From: Nocardiopsis sp. N85
Lineage (GTDB): Bacteria; Actinomycetota; Actinomycetes; Streptosporangiales; Streptosporangiaceae
Length of the DNA: 64,000 bases
NCBI RefSeq assembly: GCF_028882275.1
Contig: NZ_JARBUT010000023.1
Coordinates: forward strand, 1 to 64,000
Reading direction: 5' to 3'
A program made the translations under genes and the position numbers. The number at the start of each line of letters is the position of its first letter. Positions within the stretch are counted from its first letter, which is position 1. The notes beneath the pieces are model-generated. The model saw only the letters and a list, made by a program, of their open reading frames with translations, made no database searches and was not told the origin of the DNA. Positions 25,925 through 33,756 of the stretch are shown one piece after another.

Positions 25925-26973
25925 TGGAGGCCGACCTCGGTCAGGATCTCGGCGAACTCGCCACGGGTGTCGTCCAGGAACACCCCGAACTCCTCACTGC
26001 CCTGGTAGGCGTCCGTCCAGCCCAGACGGGCGGACTCCTCCTTCCACGCCTCGGTCTCCATGAGGTCCGCGAAGAGGGTCTCGTGGTAGGCGACCTGCTC
26101 CTCGGTCAGGTCCGCCGGGCCCATCACGCCGCGCCAGATGTCGAAGGTGAAGTCGACGTCCTGCTCCACCAGGGTCGGCACCTCCGCCACGGCGTCCACG
26201 CGCTCGGCCGAGGAGACGCCCACCGCGCGCAGGTCGCCCGACTCCAGCATGCCCAGGGCCTCTCCGACACCCACCACGGCCGCGTCCACGTGACCGCCCA
26301 GCAGGGAGGTCAGGGCCTCGCCCCCGCCGTCGAAGGGGATGTAGTTGGCCTGGGTGGCGTCGGCTCCGGCGGCCTGGAGGGCGCCGGCCAGGGCGACGTG
26401 GTCCATGCTGCCGGGGCCGGAGCCGCCGCCGACGCTCAGGTCGCCCGACTCCACCTGCTCGGCCAGGCCGGCGAAGGTCTCGATGTCGGAGTCGGCCGCC
26501 ACGAGGTAGACCATGTAGTCGGTCGCAAGGCGGGCGATCGGTGTGAAGTCGTTGTGGTCGTGGTCGGAGTCGCCGGCCATCGGCACCAGCAGGATGGGCG
26601 GGCTGGTCACGAACAGCTTGTGCGGGTCGCCGGCGTTGTTGGCGATGTAACCCCAGCCGATGGCGCCGCCGGCACCCGGCTTGTTGACCACCTGGGGTGA
26701 GTGGTCGACCAGCCCCTCCTCCTCCAGCAGGCGGGCGCTGGTGCGGGCGAGGGTGTCCCAGCCGCCGCCGGTGGCGGCCGGCGCGGTGATCTCGATCGCC
26801 TGGGTCGGGGCCCAGCTCCCGTCCTCGGCGACGCCGTCGTCGGTACCGCCGCAGGCGGTGAGCATCAGGGGCAGGGCCGCGGTGACCGCGACCGCGCGGA
26901 GCCCGAGGGTGCGGCGGAACGTGCCCGAACCAGGGGCACCGGGACTGACATGCGTCTTCGTCAGGCGAGACAT
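25921..26973 (-). CDS. tctC: Tripartite tricarboxylate transporter binding protein (first gene of operon)
   Basis: 350 aa lipoprotein (signal ends LMLTAC). A TctC-type fold follows: TAPAATGGGWDTLARTSARL and VNKPGAGGAIGWGYIAN are the carboxylate-binding segments. It delivers a di/tricarboxylate to TctAB. The ATG at 26973 follows CGGAGAA. A much longer open frame upstream runs antisense through the histidine kinase gene and is not coding. Expression is probably switched on by the divergent two-component system through the GTTGTG sites between them. Confidence 0.93.
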   Translation of the reverse strand: MSRLTKTHVSPGAPGSGTFRRTLGLRAVAVTAALPLMLTACGGTDDGVAEDGSWAPTQAIEITAPAATGGGWDTLARTSARLLEEEGLVDHSPQVVNKPGAGGAIGWGYIANNAGDPHKLFVTSPPILLVPMAGDSDHDHNDFTPIARLATDYMVYLVAADSDIETFAGLAEQVESGDLSVGGGSGPGSMDHVALAGALQAAGADATQANYIPFDGGGEALTSLLGGHVDAAVVGVGEALGMLESGDLRAVGVSSAERVDAVAEVPTLVEQDVDFTFDIWRGVMGPADLTEEQVAYHETLFADLMETEAWKEESARLGWTDAYQGSEEFGVFLDDTRGEFAEILTEVGLQ

Positions 26974-27009
26974 GATTTCTCCGTAGGGGATGTGGCCGGG
27001 TATGTTCCG

Positions 27010-27112
27010 GTTGTGTGTGATGCAACACACAGGCAAGCAGAGGGAAACACGGGTGAAAAGCGTTGTGTCTTTTGTGCGGGCATTGGTCCTAAGGAACGTT
27101 GTGGTCGTTGTG
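27010..27112. promoter_or_regulatory. Divergent control region with repeated (G/T)TTGTG sites
   Basis: GTTGTG occurs at 27010, 27062, 27098 and 27107, with TTTGTG at 27071. They form two pairs at 9-base spacing (27062/27071 and 27098/27107). An inverted repeat TGTGTG-N6-CACACA lies at 27014-27031, close to the tctC promoter. Direct-repeat sites between a TctC operon and its own regulator genes are what a CitB/DctR-type response regulator would bind. This is inference. Confidence 0.5.
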
Positions 27113-27141
27113 TTCACGCGGGCGCAGAGGGCGGCGCACTG

Positions 27142-28764
27142 ATGAGGTTCGGGGCGCCGCGCACGACGCTGGCCGGGCAGTTCCTCGCACTCCAGCTGGT
27201 CATCGTGGTCACCGTGCTGGTCATGGTCGCCGCCGTGTCCATGGCCCAGTCCGACGCCCGCCTGCGCCAGACCGAGAGCCGCCGCATGCTCTCGGTCGCC
27301 GAGAGCACCGCCGCACGCGACATCATCCGCGCGGGGCTGGAGACCTCCGGCCACCCGGAGGTGCTGGCGCCCCATGTCGAGAGCGTCCGCGCGCTCTCCA
27401 GCGCCGACCACCTCGTCGTCCACGACAGGGACGGCCGGGCCCTGACCCTGGCCCCCGGCCCCGAGGGCGAGGAGTCCCAGGACGACCCGGGCCTCGCCTC
27501 GGCCCTGCGCGGCCGCGCCTGGACCGGCGTGACCGAGATCGAGGGTGACCGCGCCGTGGTCGCGGCGGTCCCGGTCATCGGCGAGGGCGGCACCATCCTC
27601 GGCGTCGTGGTCGCGGGCGTGGACTACCCCGGAACGTGGGAGCTCCTGGCCCTGGCCACCCCCAATCTCCTGGTCTACCTGGGCATCGCCAGCGTGACCG
27701 GGGTGGCCGGGTCCCTGCTGCTGTCCCGCCGGGTCAAACGTCAGACCCTGGGCCTGGAGCCCGACCAGATCGCACGGCTGGTCGAACACCGCGAGGCCAT
27801 GCTGCACGGCATCAAGGAGGGTGTCCTGGGGCTGGACGCGGGTCACCGGGTCACGCTGGCCAACGACGCCGCGGTCCGTCTGCTCGGCCTGCCGCCCGAC
27901 TGCGTCGGCGCCACCCTGGCCGACCTGGACGTGGGCGGTGAGCTGGAGGACGTGCTCCTGGGCCGGGTCCAGGGGCGCGACACCGTCGTGGCGCTGGGCG
28001 ACCGGCTGGTCGCCCTCAACCGCATGCCGCTGATGACCGCGGGGCGCGCCGACGGATCCGTGACGACGATGCGCGACCGCACCGACCTGGTCGAACTCCA
28101 GCACGAACTGGACACCAGCCAGACCACCACCGAGACCCTGCGTGCCCAGGCGCACGAGTTCAGCAACCGGCTGCACGTCATCTCCGGGCTGCTGGAGCTG
28201 CGCGAGTACGGTGAGGCCGCCAAGTACGTCAGCCAGGTCGGCGGGGCCCGAGCCCAGCTCAGCGCCGACGTCACCGGCCGTGTCAACGATCCCTCGCTGG
28301 CCGCGCTGCTCATCGCCAAGACCAGCCTGGCCGACGAACAGCGCACACGGCTGCGCGTCTCCCCGCGGACCGGCCTGGACCCGGTGTCGGAGGAGCTGTC
28401 CGACGACCTGGTCACCGTCGTGGCCAACCTGATCGACAACGCCCTGGACGCCGTCGCCCCGACCAGCAGGGGCGCCGAGCGTCCCTGGGTCGAGGTCGAG
28501 GTCGTCGGCGGTGGCGGAGATCCGGTCCGCGTCGCGGTCCGCGACTCCGGGCCGGGCGTGCCCAGCGAACTCGCCGGTGAGGTGTTCCAGCACGGATTCA
28601 CGACCAAGGGCGGATCAGGGCGAAAACGCGGCCTGGGACTGGCCATCGTCGGACTGGTCTGCGCGCGCCGGGGCGGGTCGGCGACCGTCTCCGGTTCGGA
28701 GTTCGTCGCCGTCCTGAACGAGAGCCCGACCGACAGCCCGTCCGAGCCCGAAGGAACGACCTGA
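27142..28764 (+). CDS. Sensor histidine kinase, CitA/DcuS family
   Basis: 540 aa membrane kinase. TM1 lies at about residues 10-32, then an outside sensor domain (to about 165, with VVAAVPVIGEGGTILGVVVA), then TM2 (about 172-195), a PAS domain and the kinase core. The His box QAHEFSNRLHVISGLLELRE is the CitA/DcuS signature, followed by NLIDNALDA, DSGPGVP and RGLGLAIVG of the ATPase domain. It would sense an external carboxylate and phosphorylate the response regulator at 28814. ATG at 27142. It is divergent from the tct operon it probably controls. Confidence 0.93.
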   Translation: MRFGAPRTTLAGQFLALQLVIVVTVLVMVAAVSMAQSDARLRQTESRRMLSVAESTAARDIIRAGLETSGHPEVLAPHVESVRALSSADHLVVHDRDGRALTLAPGPEGEESQDDPGLASALRGRAWTGVTEIEGDRAVVAAVPVIGEGGTILGVVVAGVDYPGTWELLALATPNLLVYLGIASVTGVAGSLLLSRRVKRQTLGLEPDQIARLVEHREAMLHGIKEGVLGLDAGHRVTLANDAAVRLLGLPPDCVGATLADLDVGGELEDVLLGRVQGRDTVVALGDRLVALNRMPLMTAGRADGSVTTMRDRTDLVELQHELDTSQTTTETLRAQAHEFSNRLHVISGLLELREYGEAAKYVSQVGGARAQLSADVTGRVNDPSLAALLIAKTSLADEQRTRLRVSPRTGLDPVSEELSDDLVTVVANLIDNALDAVAPTSRGAERPWVEVEVVGGGGDPVRVAVRDSGPGVPSELAGEVFQHGFTTKGGSGRKRGLGLAIVGLVCARRGGSATVSGSEFVAVLNESPTDSPSEPEGTT

Positions 28765-28813
28765 TGCCGACCATCCCCCACCGCCCGGGACGGCACCACA
28801 CCGGAGGTACACG

Positions 28814-29596
28814 TTGAACGCGCCAGAGGCGACGGCAGACCGGACCACGGATCCGCAGGTCAGAACGCTCATCGTCGACGACGACTTCATGGTCGCGCGG
28901 GTCCACCGCGGTCTGGTGGAGCGCGTCCCCGGCTTCACCGTCGTCGGTGAGGCCATGACGGGGGCCGAGGCGCTGGAGATGGTCTCCCGGCTGCGCCCGG
29001 ACCTGGTCCTGCTGGACATCTACCTGCCCGACATGAACGGCATCGAAGTGCTGCGCGGCCTGCGCGGATCCGGCGGCGTGGATCTGCCGGAGGTGGACGT
29101 CCTGGTCATCACCGCGGCCAGGGACAGCGCCACCGTCCGCCGCGCGCTGCGCGGCGGGGCGGTGCAGTACCTCATCAAGCCGTTCGAGCCCGCGGTCCTG
29201 ATCGAGCGGCTGCGTGACTACGCCCGGCTGCGCCGCGACCTGGAGAACAGCGGCGCGGCCGACCAGGAGGCCGTCGACCGGGCGTTCGGCGCGGCCCGGC
29301 CGGCGGGCCGGGCACCCGGCCGGACGGCCGAGGCCATGCCCAAGGGGCTGACCAGGCAGACCGCCGACCTGGTGGAGCGGGCGCTGCGCGAGCGCGCGGC
29401 CCGGTCCGGAGACGCGGGATCCGGGGATGGGGGCGCCGAGGACCTGTCGGCGACCGAGTGCGCCGCCCTCACCGGGATCTCCCGGGTCAGCGCCCGCCGC
29501 TACCTGGAGTTCTTCGCCGACTCCGGGCGCGTGGGGGTGCGGCTGCGCTACGGGACGGCCGGCCGTCCCGAACGGCGGTACCTCTGGTCGGGGTGA
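28814..29596 (+). CDS. Response regulator, CitB/DctR family
   Basis: 260 aa. The receiver domain (residues about 17-140) has the acidic pocket VDDDF, the phosphoacceptor Asp in LLDIYLPDMNG and the Lys in YLIKPFEP. The C-terminal helix-turn-helix (about 190-250, SATECAALTGISRVSARRYL) binds DNA. The start is a TTG, chosen because GGAGGT stands 5 bases before it. It is partner of the upstream kinase, 49 bases apart. It likely activates the tct operon on the other strand. Confidence 0.92.
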   Translation: MNAPEATADRTTDPQVRTLIVDDDFMVARVHRGLVERVPGFTVVGEAMTGAEALEMVSRLRPDLVLLDIYLPDMNGIEVLRGLRGSGGVDLPEVDVLVITAARDSATVRRALRGGAVQYLIKPFEPAVLIERLRDYARLRRDLENSGAADQEAVDRAFGAARPAGRAPGRTAEAMPKGLTRQTADLVERALRERAARSGDAGSGDGGAEDLSATECAALTGISRVSARRYLEFFADSGRVGVRLRYGTAGRPERRYLWSG

Positions 29597-29675
29597 GCGC
29601 CCCGCCGGGAGACCGGGGAGCGGATCCACCCGGTGGGCCGCGTAGGCGAAGCCCGAGGCCCGGCACACAGGCCGA

Positions 29676-29708
29676 CCGGTCCGGTGCCCTTCACGGGCAC
29701 CGGACCGG
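29676..29708. terminator. Convergent terminator hairpin
   Basis: A 14-bp perfect stem (29676-29689 with 29695-29708) with a 5-nt loop lies between the response regulator and the beta-lactamase, 4 bases from the latter's stop. Confidence 0.75.
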
Positions 29709-29711
29709 CCG

Positions 29712-30653
29712 TCAGCCCAGGGCTTCGACCGCCAGTTCGGCGGCCCTCGCGATGAGGGCGTCGTCGTGGACCGCGCCCGCCTCGTCGCGTCCGGACATGA
29801 CCGCCAGGACGACGGGGTCGCCCTCCGGCGGCCACAGCACACCGATGTCGTGTCGGGTCCCGTAGCCGCACGCCCCGGACTTGTCCCCGACCTCCCACCC
29901 CTCGGGGGCCCCGGCTCGGATCAGGTCGTCGCCGGTGGTGTTGGCGCGCATCATGGTGACGAGGATGTCGCGTTTGTCCTCCGGTAGGACGTCGCCCAGG
30001 GTGAACGCGCGCAGGCCGGTGGCCATCGCGCGCGGGGTGCTGGTGTCGCGTGGGTCGCCCGGGACCGCCTCCGCCATCTCCGGTGCGATCCGGTCCACGC
30101 TGGTGACGTCGTCGCCGATCCCGCGCAGGGCCTCGCCCAGCCCTTCCGGTCCGCCCAGTTCCTCGAAGAGCAGGTTGGAGGCGGTGTTGTCGCTGTGGCG
30201 CAGCGCGGCGTCGCCGATCTCGCGAAGCGTCATGCCGGTGGACACGTGCTCCCGGGTGACGGGGGAGTGGAAGACCAGGTCGGCCTCGGAGAAGGTGACG
30301 ACCCGGTCGAGTTCGTCGATGGGCGTCCGGTCGAGTACCGCGCCGAAGGCCAGGACCTTGAAGGTGGAGCAGTAGGCGAACCGCTCGTCGGCCCGGAACT
30401 CCAGCGCCTGCTCCGTGCCGGTGTCGAGCGCGTAGACGCCGAGCCGGGCGTCGAACTCCTCCTCCAGGCGGGTGAACTCGGCGTCCGCCCGGAGGGGAGG
30501 GGGCGGATCGGACGGCAGGGCGGGCTCGACGGCCGACGGCGGCGCGGCGGTCGGGACGGTGGGGACGTCGGGGGGCGAGCAGCCGGTGAGCGGGGCCAGC
30601 GCGACCGGAGCCAGCGCCGCCAACGCAACGTGTCGAGTCGTGGACCACGGCAC
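29712..30653 (-). CDS. Class A beta-lactamase-like lipoprotein lacking the usual Glu166
   Basis: 313 aa. The start GTG at 30653 follows GGGGAGAAGG. The N-terminus is a lipoprotein signal ending in LTGC. Class A motifs are present: STFK (Ser70, Lys73), SDN (Ser130) and DKSGACGYG (KSG for KTG). In the omega loop, however, the normal R-x-E-P-E-L-N reads RIAPEMAE, so Glu166 is Ala and Asn170 is Ala. Glu166 activates the water that frees the acyl-enzyme in this family. The protein may bind penicillins without turning them over, or use a neighbouring Glu. It is divergent from an XRE regulator, which may control it. Confidence 0.88.
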   Translation of the reverse strand: MPWSTTRHVALAALAPVALAPLTGCSPPDVPTVPTAAPPSAVEPALPSDPPPPLRADAEFTRLEEEFDARLGVYALDTGTEQALEFRADERFAYCSTFKVLAFGAVLDRTPIDELDRVVTFSEADLVFHSPVTREHVSTGMTLREIGDAALRHSDNTASNLLFEELGGPEGLGEALRGIGDDVTSVDRIAPEMAEAVPGDPRDTSTPRAMATGLRAFTLGDVLPEDKRDILVTMMRANTTGDDLIRAGAPEGWEVGDKSGACGYGTRHDIGVLWPPEGDPVVLAVMSGRDEAGAVHDDALIARAAELAVEALG

Positions 30654-30763
30654 CGCGCAACACCTTCTCCCCGTATGTGGACGGTGACTCTCAGAAGTCT
30701 CACGGTTGTCGGGTGCGCTGTCGACGATGCCGGCGGCACGGCGTGTACGCCGAGGAGGTCCGG

Positions 30764-31615
30764 ATGGCGAGTCCAACGATCGGCCGCAGGCTGCTCGGGA
30801 TGGAGTTGGGCAAGCCGCGTGAGCAGAACGAGCTCACGATGCGGCGTGTCGCGGAGGACTCCGGGCTTTCCGAGCCGACGCTCGGCCGCGTCGAGAACGG
30901 TCAGCGAGTTCTCAAGCAGGTGGAGCTGCGGGGACTGCTGGATCTGTACGGGGTGAGGGATCCCGTTCAACAACAGCGGCTCCAGGACATGGCCAAGGTC
31001 GCCGCCGAGGATGCCTGGTGGGACCGTTACGACGACGTTCTGCCCTCAGGCCTGGGCAGTGACGCCGGCTTGGAAGCCGAGGCCGTGGCGCTGCGGTCCT
31101 ACTCCGATCGGCTCATCCACGGGCTCTTGCAGATGGCCGACCGCTGTCGGGCCGTCATCCGTGCCGGCGATCACCGTGCCGGCGAGGAATCGGTGGAGAG
31201 CCGGGTTCGATCGCGCATGCAGCGGCAGGAGGTTCTGCGCGAGCGGCGCCCTCCACTTTTGCGCTCGATCATCGACGAGTCGGCCATCCGCAGGCCGATC
31301 GGCGGGGCCACGATGGCGGCCCGGCTGAGGCACCTCGCGGAGGCGGCCGGGGCCCCGGATGTCCCGGTGCAGGTCGTGCTCTTCTCGCTCGGCGCTCATG
31401 CCGGGGTGGACGGTCACCTCACCCTGCTGGAGTTCGATGATTCCGAGGTGCGGCAGCACGTCTACGTCGAGTCCCCGGCCGGGAACATCCTCATTCAGAA
31501 GCGGCGGACGGTGGCAGAATTCCGTGAGCGCTTCGACCGGTCGCAGATGGAACCGCTGTCGCCGCAGGAGTCCTCGGCTCTCATCGAGAAGGCCGCGGAG
31601 AAGCACGAAAGATGA
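30764..31615 (+). CDS. XRE regulator with DUF5753 (Scr1-type)
   Basis: 283 aa. Residues 8-65 form a helix-turn-helix (LTMRRVAEDSGLSEPTLGRV). Residues about 90-275 are DUF5753, a domain of unknown ligand found only in actinobacteria (QEVLRERRPPLLRSIIDESA). The ATG at 30764 follows GAGGAGG. It overlaps the DUF397 gene by ATGA. Such pairs are known in Streptomyces (whiJ-like loci), where the small partner counteracts the regulator. It is divergent from the beta-lactamase with a gap of 110 bases. Confidence 0.9.
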   Translation: MASPTIGRRLLGMELGKPREQNELTMRRVAEDSGLSEPTLGRVENGQRVLKQVELRGLLDLYGVRDPVQQQRLQDMAKVAAEDAWWDRYDDVLPSGLGSDAGLEAEAVALRSYSDRLIHGLLQMADRCRAVIRAGDHRAGEESVESRVRSRMQRQEVLRERRPPLLRSIIDESAIRRPIGGATMAARLRHLAEAAGAPDVPVQVVLFSLGAHAGVDGHLTLLEFDDSEVRQHVYVESPAGNILIQKRRTVAEFRERFDRSQMEPLSPQESSALIEKAAEKHER

Positions 31616-31830
31616 GAAGACCTACCCCCGACCTTTCCAGTGCGCGCTGGTTCAAGGCCCAGGCGAGCGAAGGCTCCAAGGGCTGCGTGGAGGTGGCGCA
31701 TCTGGAGGAGGGCACTGTGGTGCGGGCTTCCAAGGACCCGCAGGTGGGCGTGCTGTTCTTCACCCCGCACGCGTGGGAGTGCTTCCTCGACGGGGCGTAC
31801 AGGGGCGAGTTCGCCCGGCCCGCTCGGTAA
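31612..31830 (+). CDS. DUF397 small protein
   Basis: 72 aa, with the DUF397 pattern: ARWFKAQASEGSKGCVEVA, then VRASKDPQVGVLFFTPHAW and the end FLDGAYRGEF. It is made with the upstream XRE/DUF5753 regulator, whose stop it overlaps, and in known pairs acts on it. IS481 remains begin about 45 bases after its stop. Confidence 0.95.
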   Translation: MRRPTPDLSSARWFKAQASEGSKGCVEVAHLEEGTVVRASKDPQVGVLFFTPHAWECFLDGAYRGEFARPAR

Positions 31831-31869
31831 CCGAGAAGACCGTCGCCCGGGACGTCATCGAGTTGACGC

Positions 31870-32088
31870 CCATGCCGCCCCTACCGGCCCCAGACCAACG
31901 GCAAGGTCGAACGGTTCAACCGCACCCTGGTCGATGAATGGGCCTACGCCCGCCCCTACACCTCAGAGGCCGAGAAGCGGGAGGCGTTCACCGGATGGTT
32001 GCACGAGGACGATCACCACCGGTTCCACACCGCGATCAGCGGCCCTCCCGCCTCCCGCGTACCTGACCTCTCAGGGCAGTACATCTAG
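31870..32088 (+). mobile_element. IS481-family transposase remnant (C-terminal end only)
   Basis: From about 31882 one frame reads YRPQTNGKVERFNRTL, WAYARPYTSEAEKREAF and PDLSGQYI before a TAG at 32086. This is the last about 68 residues of an IS481 integrase-core transposase, including the Glu of its DDE triad (in KVERFN). Upstream catalytic parts are gone, and no start codon belongs to it. It cannot move by itself. No clear terminal inverted repeat was found. Confidence 0.88.
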
Positions 32089-32097
32089 CGCGTGGTG

Positions 32098-32126
32098 GGG
32101 CCGGTGCTCGCGATGAGCACCGGCCC
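32098..32126. terminator. Hairpin terminator
   Basis: A 12-bp perfect stem (32098-32109 with 32115-32126) with a 5-nt loop lies 11 bases downstream of the minus-strand methyltransferase stop and just past the transposase remnant. Confidence 0.7.
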
Positions 32127-32136
32127 GGCCCCCGCT

Positions 32137-33246
32137 TCAATACGAGCCCGGTGCGTGCTTCCACGCCCCGAGTGAGCCGGCCCGCACGCGGCATGTCCCA
32201 TCCGGCGGGCCGACCTCCAGTGAGAACTCCTCCAGGTCGGGCGCGTTCGCCTGGGACAGCCGTTGGTGAGCGTCGTCCAGCCGCTCCGCCAGCGGCAGGC
32301 TCCCACCGCCGGTGACCGATCCGTCCGGCCACAGGTACGCCCACGACCCGTCCGGCGCGCCCAGGTACACGATCCGGCCGTGACCGCCGTTGAACGGACG
32401 CAGCCCCAGACCGACGCGCACACCCGGGAGCATCAGCATGAGCCGGGTCAGCAGATCGCGTTCGACCACTTCACCGGAGGTGAAGGGCACGACCGTGGTC
32501 GTCTCCGGCCGATGGCCCACCCCGGGGAAGTCCCCGTCGGGGACGCGCTGGGTACGGTCATGCATGAACATGGCGTCGCACACGAACGGCCCCGAGGCGT
32601 GTCCCTCCTCGGTTTTGACCAGCGCTGCCACGGGTGTGCGCTGCCAGTCCGACGAGGCCGCCCACGGGGTGACGACCACCGCGCCCGGCCCGATGCGTGC
32701 GAGCCATTCCGGGGGAACACGGCTGACGGCGCAGGTGGCGATGACCGCGTCGTGGGCGTCGGCTTCCGGCGGCAGAACGTCGTTGACGACTCGGACCCCG
32801 GTCCCCTCCAGCCGCGTCCGCGCGTGTGCCGCCACGTCGGGGTCGATCTCCACGGTCGTGACTCGGCCGGTGGGTCCCACCAGGGAGGACAGGATCGCGG
32901 CGTTCCAGCCGCTTCCCGTACCGATCTCCAGGACGGACATGCCCGGCTCGACACGGGCGGCGGCGATCATGTCCGCCATGAGCTGCGGTGCGGACGACGA
33001 CGAACCGGGTTCGTTGCGCGGCCCCGCACCCCCGTCGTTGGCCTGGATGGTCACCGCGTCCTGCGCGTAGACGATCCGGGCCCACCGCTCCGGATCGGCG
33101 TTACGGAACAGCGGCAGGTCGGTCGCGCTCGGCCACACCATGTCAGGGATGAACCGGTGCCGGGGACGGTCCGCGAAAGCGGCGCGGATCGTGTCGGAGG
33201 CCTCCAGAGCGGTGACGAGCCGTTCGTGCATGTCGTCGAGTTCCAC
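32137..33246 (-). CDS. Protein-L-isoaspartate methyltransferase-like enzyme
   Basis: 369 aa. Residues about 70-210 are a SAM-binding class I methyltransferase of the PCMT type: VTIQANDGGAGPRNEPGSS, then VLEIGTGSGWNAAIL and VVVTPW. A C-terminal part of about 150 residues is an extra domain of no known role. The GTG start at 33246 shares one base with the TAG of the upstream CxxC gene, so the two are coupled. Relatives are annotated in RiPP (FxLD-type) loci, where they modify Asp residues, but no precursor peptide of that type is visible here. The target is unknown. Confidence 0.82.
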   Translation of the reverse strand: MELDDMHERLVTALEASDTIRAAFADRPRHRFIPDMVWPSATDLPLFRNADPERWARIVYAQDAVTIQANDGGAGPRNEPGSSSSAPQLMADMIAAARVEPGMSVLEIGTGSGWNAAILSSLVGPTGRVTTVEIDPDVAAHARTRLEGTGVRVVNDVLPPEADAHDAVIATCAVSRVPPEWLARIGPGAVVVTPWAASSDWQRTPVAALVKTEEGHASGPFVCDAMFMHDRTQRVPDGDFPGVGHRPETTTVVPFTSGEVVERDLLTRLMLMLPGVRVGLGLRPFNGGHGRIVYLGAPDGSWAYLWPDGSVTGGGSLPLAERLDDAHQRLSQANAPDLEEFSLEVGPPDGTCRVRAGSLGAWKHAPGSY

Positions 33247-33383
33247 TACTCCACTTCCCCGGTTCCGTTGCAGCCGGGGCAGGTCATGAGAACCTCCTGG
33301 CTGTCCCAGTCATCCTTCTTCTTTCCGTCGCGTTCGGCGATGACGGTGCCGTCACCCCTGCACATCGAGCATTTCTCGGCCAT
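33246..33383 (-). CDS. 45-residue double-CxxC mini-protein (DnaJ-like zinc ribbon)
   Basis: Very short gene. It begins MAEKCSMCRGDGTV and ends TCPGCNGTGEVE, so it has two CxxCxG-type knuckles as in the DnaJ central domain, enough to hold one zinc. GAGG stands before the ATG. It lies 7 bases after the previous gene and its TAG shares a base with the methyltransferase GTG, which supports that it is real. It could be a substrate, chaperone or small partner for the methyltransferase. Its size leaves other roles open. Confidence 0.72.
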   Translation of the reverse strand: MAEKCSMCRGDGTVIAERDGKKKDDWDSQEVLMTCPGCNGTGEVE

Positions 33384-33390
33384 CGAGACC

Positions 33391-33666
33391 TCACAGTCGG
33401 GAGAGGAACGGGCCCGGGTACCCGGGATCCGGGGGGAACGGGCGACCGAAGCGCGGTCCGGGCGCCTCCAGTGCGGCCACGAACGACTCCAGGGTGGGCT
33501 CGATGATCGTGGGCGCGGTCAGGCCGCACGGGGATCGGTCGCAGGCCACCCACAGGTCACCGTTGTGGTGGATGGTGTACCGGTCGCCGTAGTGTCGGCG
33601 CACGGCGGCGAGCGCCGTTCGGGTGGGGTCGGTCTGTGCGGCATCGGGCTCGGGGGTGTCCTTCAC
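33391..33666 (-). CDS. Small hypothetical protein, first gene of the methyltransferase operon
   Basis: 91 aa, no signal or membrane segment. It reads AALAAVRRHYGDRYTIHHNG, then WVACDRSPCGLTAPTIIEP, and has a Pro-rich end. I do not recognise a family, but similar small genes are seen in actinobacterial XRE loci. The GTG at 33666 has a weak ribosome binding site. It is followed by the CxxC mini-protein and the methyltransferase in the same direction. The paired GTTGCAT sites stand about 70-90 bases upstream. Confidence 0.6.
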   Translation of the reverse strand: MKDTPEPDAAQTDPTRTALAAVRRHYGDRYTIHHNGDLWVACDRSPCGLTAPTIIEPTLESFVAALEAPGPRFGRPFPPDPGYPGPFLSRL

Positions 33667-33736
33667 GGGGGCGTCCGATCTGTGTCCGGGGCTCTGTTCA
33701 GGACACTACGGAGTGTGGTTCAGGAGAGTCGAGCTT

Positions 33737-33753
33737 GTTGCATGAAGTTGCAT
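33737..33753. promoter_or_regulatory. Paired GTTGCAT sites, period 10, upstream of the small-gene operon
   Basis: Two identical GTTGCAT words at 33737-33743 and 33747-33753 lie between the XRE gene and the methyltransferase operon. A matching pair stands at 35402-35418 upstream of the XRE operon. It is probably the binding site of the XRE regulator encoded between them. One helical turn of spacing puts both words on the same DNA face. Confidence 0.55.
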
Positions 33754-33756
33754 AAA

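Noticed and set aside
25921..28593. An 890-residue minus-strand frame running from tctC through the histidine kinase gene
   Set aside because: Only the last 350 codons (from the ATG at 26973) look like a protein. The rest is Gly/Gln/Arg-rich antisense of the kinase, which has clear motifs on the plus strand.
32137..33666. FxLD-type lanthipeptide locus
   Set aside because: The methyltransferase is similar in type, but no lanthionine synthetase, no dehydratase and no FxLD precursor peptide is seen.
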